The position numbers and the translations under genes are program-made. 64,000 nucleotides of DNA from positions 342,605 through 406,604 of the forward strand of contig JAHBTE010000001.1 of NCBI GenBank assembly GCA_019638675.1, in the 5' to 3' direction. Origin of the DNA: Fimbriimonadaceae bacterium (GTDB taxonomy: Bacteria; Armatimonadota; Fimbriimonadia; Fimbriimonadales; Fimbriimonadaceae). The notes beneath the pieces were generated by a model. That model was not told the origin of the DNA and made no database searches. It was given only the letters and a program-made list of their open reading frames with translations. Position 1 is the first letter of the stretch; every line of letters starts with the position of its first letter. This document shows, one piece after another, positions 60,643-64,000 of the stretch.

Positions 60643-62487
60643 ATGCGATATTCATGCCTTGTCGCGTTGCTTGTCCTGCCTTTATCGTCGTTTGCTCAAA
60701 ATGAGATCAAAGACTTGTACCAGAAGTACGAGTACATGATTCCCATGCGGGATGGAACGAAGCTCTACACCGCCGTCTATGTTCCAAAGAAAGCCCCAAA
60801 TGGTAGCTCACCCATTCTCTTAGAACGAACCCCGTACTCGGCTGGTCCCTACGGGCCGAACTCCTATAAAGGCAATTTCCGAGGTTCGCAAAAAATGAAG
60901 GATGCGAACTACATTTTTGCTTATCAAGACGTCCGGGGCAAATACATGTCCGAAGGCACTTTTGAGAACCTTCGCCCTCAACTGCAGAACACCTATCAAC
61001 AGTCCGGATTGACTCCCATGCCGGGCGATATTGATGAAAGCACCGACACCTACGACGCGGTTGAGTTCCTGATCAATAACGTGCCGAAGAACAACAAACG
61101 AGTTGGACTTTACGGAATCAGTTATCCGGGAGGATACGCCGCCCTTGGAGCGATGTCACGGCACCCAGCCCTTAAAGCTGTTTCACCCCAAGCTCCGACC
61201 GCAGATTGGTTTTTAGGAGACGATATGCACCACAACGGTGCGTTCTTTCTCCAAGACTACATTTCGTTCTTTTCCGGATTTGGTGTACCTCGGGCAACCC
61301 CTGGGCCAACCAATCCAACAGGAATTCGAATTGACCTCGCCAACGATGCGTACAAGTATTTTCTCGACTTAGGCGGTCTTGCCAACGTAGACGAAAAACT
61401 GTACAAAGGGGCGATCCCTTATTGGCAAGACGTTGTGCGGAACGATACGTACAACGATTTTTGGCAAGCTCGCTCCGTGCCTTCTGGGCTCAAAAATATC
61501 AAAGCGGCCATGCTCTGGGTAGGTGGGTTCTTTGACGCTGAGGACTGCTGGGGGCCGCTGGCTTGTTATAAATCAGCAGAAAAACAAGCAAACCAGCTGA
61601 ATAACTGGATCATCATGGGGCCGTGGTATCACGGCAACTGGGCGAGCCCGGCAGCGGGCGAAAAATTCCATGTTCACGAGTGGGGCTCAAATACGGCAAC
61701 CTTTTTCCAAGAAGAAATTGAGTTCCCATTTTTCGATTCATTCCTCAGAGGCGATGGGAAACTCATTCTGCCTAAAGCAACGATGTTTGATAGTGGCGCG
61801 AAAACGTGGCGACGCTTTAATGAATGGCCACCAAAATCCGCAAAGACTCAAACGCTGAACTTTCAACCCAATGGAAAATTGACGATTGGCTCGGCCCCTC
61901 AATCAGGGACGGCCAACTATGTCAGTGATCCGACTAACCCCGTGCCATACCAAGGTGGAGTGTTAGGTAGAAGATCTCGAACCTATATGCTAGATGACCA
62001 GCGGTTTGCCCAAAGTCGCAACGATGTCGTTTCATTCCAAACAGAGCCTCTTCAAGCTGATTTCTCAGTTGCCGGAGAACTCAAAGCTGACATCTACGCG
62101 AAGGTCAGCGGAACGGACTGCGACTTCATCGTCAAGCTCATTGACGTCAATCCCCCTGGAACTGGCCCGCTGGGCGATTTCCAAATGCTCGTGCGTGGAG
62201 AGGTAATGCGCGCTAAGTTCCGGAATAGCTTCAGTAACCCTTCGCCACTTGACCCTAATAAAGTTGAGCATGTACCCTTTACGCTGCCGGATACGTGCCA
62301 CACGTTCAAAAAAGGGCATAGAATCATGATTCAGGTGCAGTCTTCCTGGTTCCCGCTCGTGGATCGGAACCCGCACAAGTTCATGAACATATTTACGGCG
62401 CATGATGCTGATTTTTCATCTGCATCGATTTCCTTACAATTGGGCGGCTCAACCGCCAGCCGATTGAACGTGCAGACAATCAACTAG
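60643..62487 (+). CDS. CocE/NonD family hydrolase (S15-like)
   Basis: Protein of 614 residues with a signal peptide (CLVALLVLPLSSFAQ). The N-terminal alpha/beta hydrolase domain has oxyanion part LLERTPYSAGPYG, nucleophile VGLYGISYPGGYAALG, Asp in GGFFDAEDCWGP and His in PWYHGNWAS. A C-terminal jelly-roll domain (RLNVQTIN end) completes the X-Pro dipeptidyl-peptidase/cocaine-esterase-like layout. Likely an exported peptidase or acyl-ester hydrolase; the substrate is unknown. Confidence 0.92.
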   Translation: MRYSCLVALLVLPLSSFAQNEIKDLYQKYEYMIPMRDGTKLYTAVYVPKKAPNGSSPILLERTPYSAGPYGPNSYKGNFRGSQKMKDANYIFAYQDVRGKYMSEGTFENLRPQLQNTYQQSGLTPMPGDIDESTDTYDAVEFLINNVPKNNKRVGLYGISYPGGYAALGAMSRHPALKAVSPQAPTADWFLGDDMHHNGAFFLQDYISFFSGFGVPRATPGPTNPTGIRIDLANDAYKYFLDLGGLANVDEKLYKGAIPYWQDVVRNDTYNDFWQARSVPSGLKNIKAAMLWVGGFFDAEDCWGPLACYKSAEKQANQLNNWIIMGPWYHGNWASPAAGEKFHVHEWGSNTATFFQEEIEFPFFDSFLRGDGKLILPKATMFDSGAKTWRRFNEWPPKSAKTQTLNFQPNGKLTIGSAPQSGTANYVSDPTNPVPYQGGVLGRRSRTYMLDDQRFAQSRNDVVSFQTEPLQADFSVAGELKADIYAKVSGTDCDFIVKLIDVNPPGTGPLGDFQMLVRGEVMRAKFRNSFSNPSPLDPNKVEHVPFTLPDTCHTFKKGHRIMIQVQSSWFPLVDRNPHKFMNIFTAHDADFSSASISLQLGGSTASRLNVQTIN

Positions 62488-62503
62488 CTGGTGAGCCGGG
62501 TCG

Positions 62504-62953
62504 CTATTTTGCGGCCCGACTCGCTACTTTATCTAAAATCTGGGAGAGAACGGTTGATTCGTGATCGCTGAGCACGGATGACCAGATTTTTTCTAAGTGG
62601 GAATCGTGTACAACTTTTGCTGATTTATGGGCCGCGATGCCTTCCTCGGTTATCACAGCAAACCACCCGCGCCGATCATCGGGGCTGGGTTCTCGCTTTA
62701 CGACTCCAGACTTTTCGAGTCGGTCAATTTTTCTAGATAACCCGCTTCGGCTGAACACAATTTTGTCGGCCAGCTCGCTCATGCGCAAACGGTTATGAGG
62801 TGATTCGGATAATGCACTCAGTATCTCGTAAGTGTCTAAAGGAATCTTTCCGGCGGCCTTTAACGACGAGTCTAAAGAAAATGTTGCCGTCGAATGAGAT
62901 GAATTGAAAAGTCGCCAAGCCTGAAACTGTTTGCCCAAAAGATTGTTCTGCAT
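62504..62953 (-). CDS. MarR family regulator, first of two paralogues
   Basis: Protein of 149 residues. The winged-helix core is RMSELADKIVFSRSGLSRKI then EKSGVVKREPSPDDRRGWF, with the Asp-Arg-Arg wing typical of MarR. MarR dimers usually repress nearby genes and release DNA on binding a small ligand or oxidant. Its paralogue is 222 nt away on the same strand. No obvious target gene is adjacent apart from the CocE-like hydrolase. Confidence 0.87.
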   Translation of the reverse strand: MQNNLLGKQFQAWRLFNSSHSTATFSLDSSLKAAGKIPLDTYEILSALSESPHNRLRMSELADKIVFSRSGLSRKIDRLEKSGVVKREPSPDDRRGWFAVITEEGIAAHKSAKVVHDSHLEKIWSSVLSDHESTVLSQILDKVASRAAK

Positions 62954-63078
62954 TGCATTAACCGAGTGGTTTAGAAAAATTCCTGACGAGTGTGTTCCAA
63001 CGAACCTGAACGAATCGGACCTTAGTCAAGTCAATTCTTAAAAATAGAAATCAAATTTTGCACTTAGCTAAAATAAGC

Positions 63079-63117
63079 GTCGCTGCATGAATAAAATTAT
63101 TTGATTCATGCAACGAC
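63079..63117. promoter_or_regulatory. 14-bp imperfect inverted repeat between the MarR genes
   Basis: GTCGCTGCATGAAT (63079-63092) pairs with ATTCATGCAACGAC (63104-63117), one mismatch, loop of 11. It sits just downstream of the second MarR gene and upstream of the first. It could be a MarR operator or a terminator-like hairpin; no U-run follows. Confidence 0.45.
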
Positions 63118-63174
63118 TTGAAGACGTTTTTGGCGAATTCTTTTACTTATTCGCGGAAAATAACCTGGTACCTG

Positions 63175-63609
63175 CTATGAATTCGATTCGACTTGCTCTA
63201 ATATCTTTGAAAGTGACTGAGAAAGTGTAGTTGCCTCTTGCTCGCTGAGTGCAGAAGTCCACACTTTTGCTAAGGCAGGCTCATACACTGATTGTGCGGT
63301 TTTCAACGCTGCTCGGCCCTGATCGGTGATTGCAGCAAACCATCCTCGGCGGTCATCTGGGCATGGAACTCGGCTTACCAAGCCCTCTTCTTCTAAGCGG
63401 TCAATCATTCGAGTTAGACCGCTCCGGCTGAACATAATCAAATTCGCCAAATCACTCATACGGATTTGCCCACCCGGAGCTTCGGCAAGTGCAATAAGCA
63501 CGTTAAGCACTTCCAGAGATACTTGGTTGTTGATACGAAGCTGCTGATCGAGAAATTGAGTCGTTACCGCGTGAGCGGTGACGAACGAACGCCATGCCTG
63601 AGATTGCAC
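63175..63609 (-). CDS. MarR family regulator, second of two paralogues
   Basis: Protein of 144 residues with a GTG start at 63609 and GGGGG upstream. The core matches its neighbour: QIRMSDLANLIMFSRSGLTR, EEEGLVSRVPCPDDRRGWFA. The copies share the N-terminal QAWR-F and the C-terminal layout but differ at about half of the positions, so the duplication is not recent. The ligand is unknown. A single Cys in the wing-proximal PCPDDRR could be redox-sensitive, which is speculation. Confidence 0.87.
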   Translation of the reverse strand: MQSQAWRSFVTAHAVTTQFLDQQLRINNQVSLEVLNVLIALAEAPGGQIRMSDLANLIMFSRSGLTRMIDRLEEEGLVSRVPCPDDRRGWFAAITDQGRAALKTAQSVYEPALAKVWTSALSEQEATTLSQSLSKILEQVESNS

Positions 63610-63780
63610 TGATTGAGTCCCCCTTTAATCAGCTCGTTAACATTCGTGAATCCAAAATATTAACTAACTGATAACGATATGGTTGCACACTTCAAAGGGT
63701 CGACAAACATGAAATTTGCGTGAAGTATCTTGTTTTGAACCTACGCGGGAAGTCGCTGCGATTATTTCAGCAAGAATCCA

Positions 63781-64000
63781 TTACCAAGGCTTCGGAGGAA
63801 ACTGGATTGAGTAGTCATCTTGGCCCGCGTCGTTGTCTCTCATGCCTCCATCATCAACCGAATTTGCCCCGAGAGAATAAATTTTAAACAGTCCTCCGGA
63901 ATTAAGGGAAGTGATCTTTTCACCCGATATCTGATCAACATAATCCACCCCGACCTCGGAAAGTGATTTGGGAAATCGCTTCTTAGAATTCCTAAACTCT
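63781..64000 (-). CDS. C-terminal part of a protein cut by the right edge
   Basis: About 72 residues ending in stop at 63781. The end reads SGGLFKIYSLGANSVDDGGM then DDYSIQFPPKPW. The 'YSLG-NS-DDGG...DD' ending is a style seen at the C termini of exported or pilin-like proteins in Planctomycetes and Armatimonadota-type genomes, often calcium-binding-like. The N terminus lies outside the window, so no function can be given. Confidence 0.65.
   Translation of the reverse strand, partial: EFRNSKKRFPKSLSEVGVDYVDQISGEKITSLNSGGLFKIYSLGANSVDDGGMRDNDAGQDDYSIQFPPKPW

Noticed and set aside
1-64000. CRISPR array, insertion sequence, prophage or integron
   Set aside because: No spaced direct-repeat array, transposase, integrase or phage structural gene was found on either strand.

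Overview
The window looks like chromosomal DNA of a free-living diderm bacterium, most probably from the Armatimonadota (Fimbriimonadia-like). This is inferred from the gene mix: a DUF4127 protein, SUF-type Fe-S assembly, a type IV pilus pilMNOPQ set with a secretin, an outer-membrane barrel protein, many secreted peptidases and frequent GTG/TTG starts. No 16S gene or database search supports it. There is no phage, transposon, integron, CRISPR array or clear island; most of the window is housekeeping and envelope functions in short, overlapping operons.

0-9 kb: the start of a secreted NHL-like protein (cut by the window edge), a DUF421 membrane protein, a YifB/ComM ATPase, then a translationally coupled set (VOC protein, DUF4127 protein, unknown secreted protein, alpha/beta hydrolase), a Dps protein with a histone-like tail, ruvAB, and an AraC regulator followed by a second VOC protein. 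9-23 kb: sufCD, PEP carboxylase, two tandem DUF6265 paralogues, a candidate structured RNA with an intrinsic terminator in front of a methyltransferase, a DUF6624 protein, an overlapping fabI / glutamate formimidoyltransferase / purK run, ribosomal protein L25, an RlmI-like rRNA methyltransferase, tRNA-Ser(GCU) and a lytic transglycosylase.

23-31 kb: a TPR-like protein with a probable CTG start, a LURP-one-like protein, tmRNA (proposed tag AEDNNFAYAA), an SRPBCC protein, a quinone-oxidoreductase-like MDR enzyme, dapB, two overlapping FAD oxidoreductases and an outer-membrane protein. 31-37 kb: a His-tailed lipoprotein, then a TroABCD-type Mn/Zn/Fe ABC importer with a candidate metal-repressor operator on its promoter, coaD, a coiled-coil protein, crcB/fluC and a 2TM protein.

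37-49 kb: a minus-strand type IV pilus assembly operon (ExeA-like ATPase, excisionase-type HTH protein, PilM, PilN, PilO, PilP-like, PilQ secretin), preceded by a large unknown secreted protein with an STN-like N terminus and an M14 peptidase. 49-54.5 kb: DinB, prolyl oligopeptidase, an ECF sigma factor with an overlapping membrane-anchored putative anti-sigma protein, and an M32 carboxypeptidase. 54.5-58 kb: CsaA, then a second Fe-S locus on the minus strand (sufS-sufU-sufT-rrf2-sufA). 58-64 kb: an EAL phosphodiesterase, a YegS-like lipid kinase, MsrB, a CocE/NonD hydrolase, two paralogous MarR regulators and the end of a protein cut by the right edge.

The two SUF clusters together hold C, D, S, U, T, an A-type carrier and an Rrf2 regulator but no SufB. 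The most unusual items are the structured RNA at 15.3 kb, the metal operon with its operator and a permease carrying an extra C-terminal domain, the ATPase-HTH pair joined to the pilus operon, and two genes whose Shine-Dalgarno spacing points to CTG or TTG starts.
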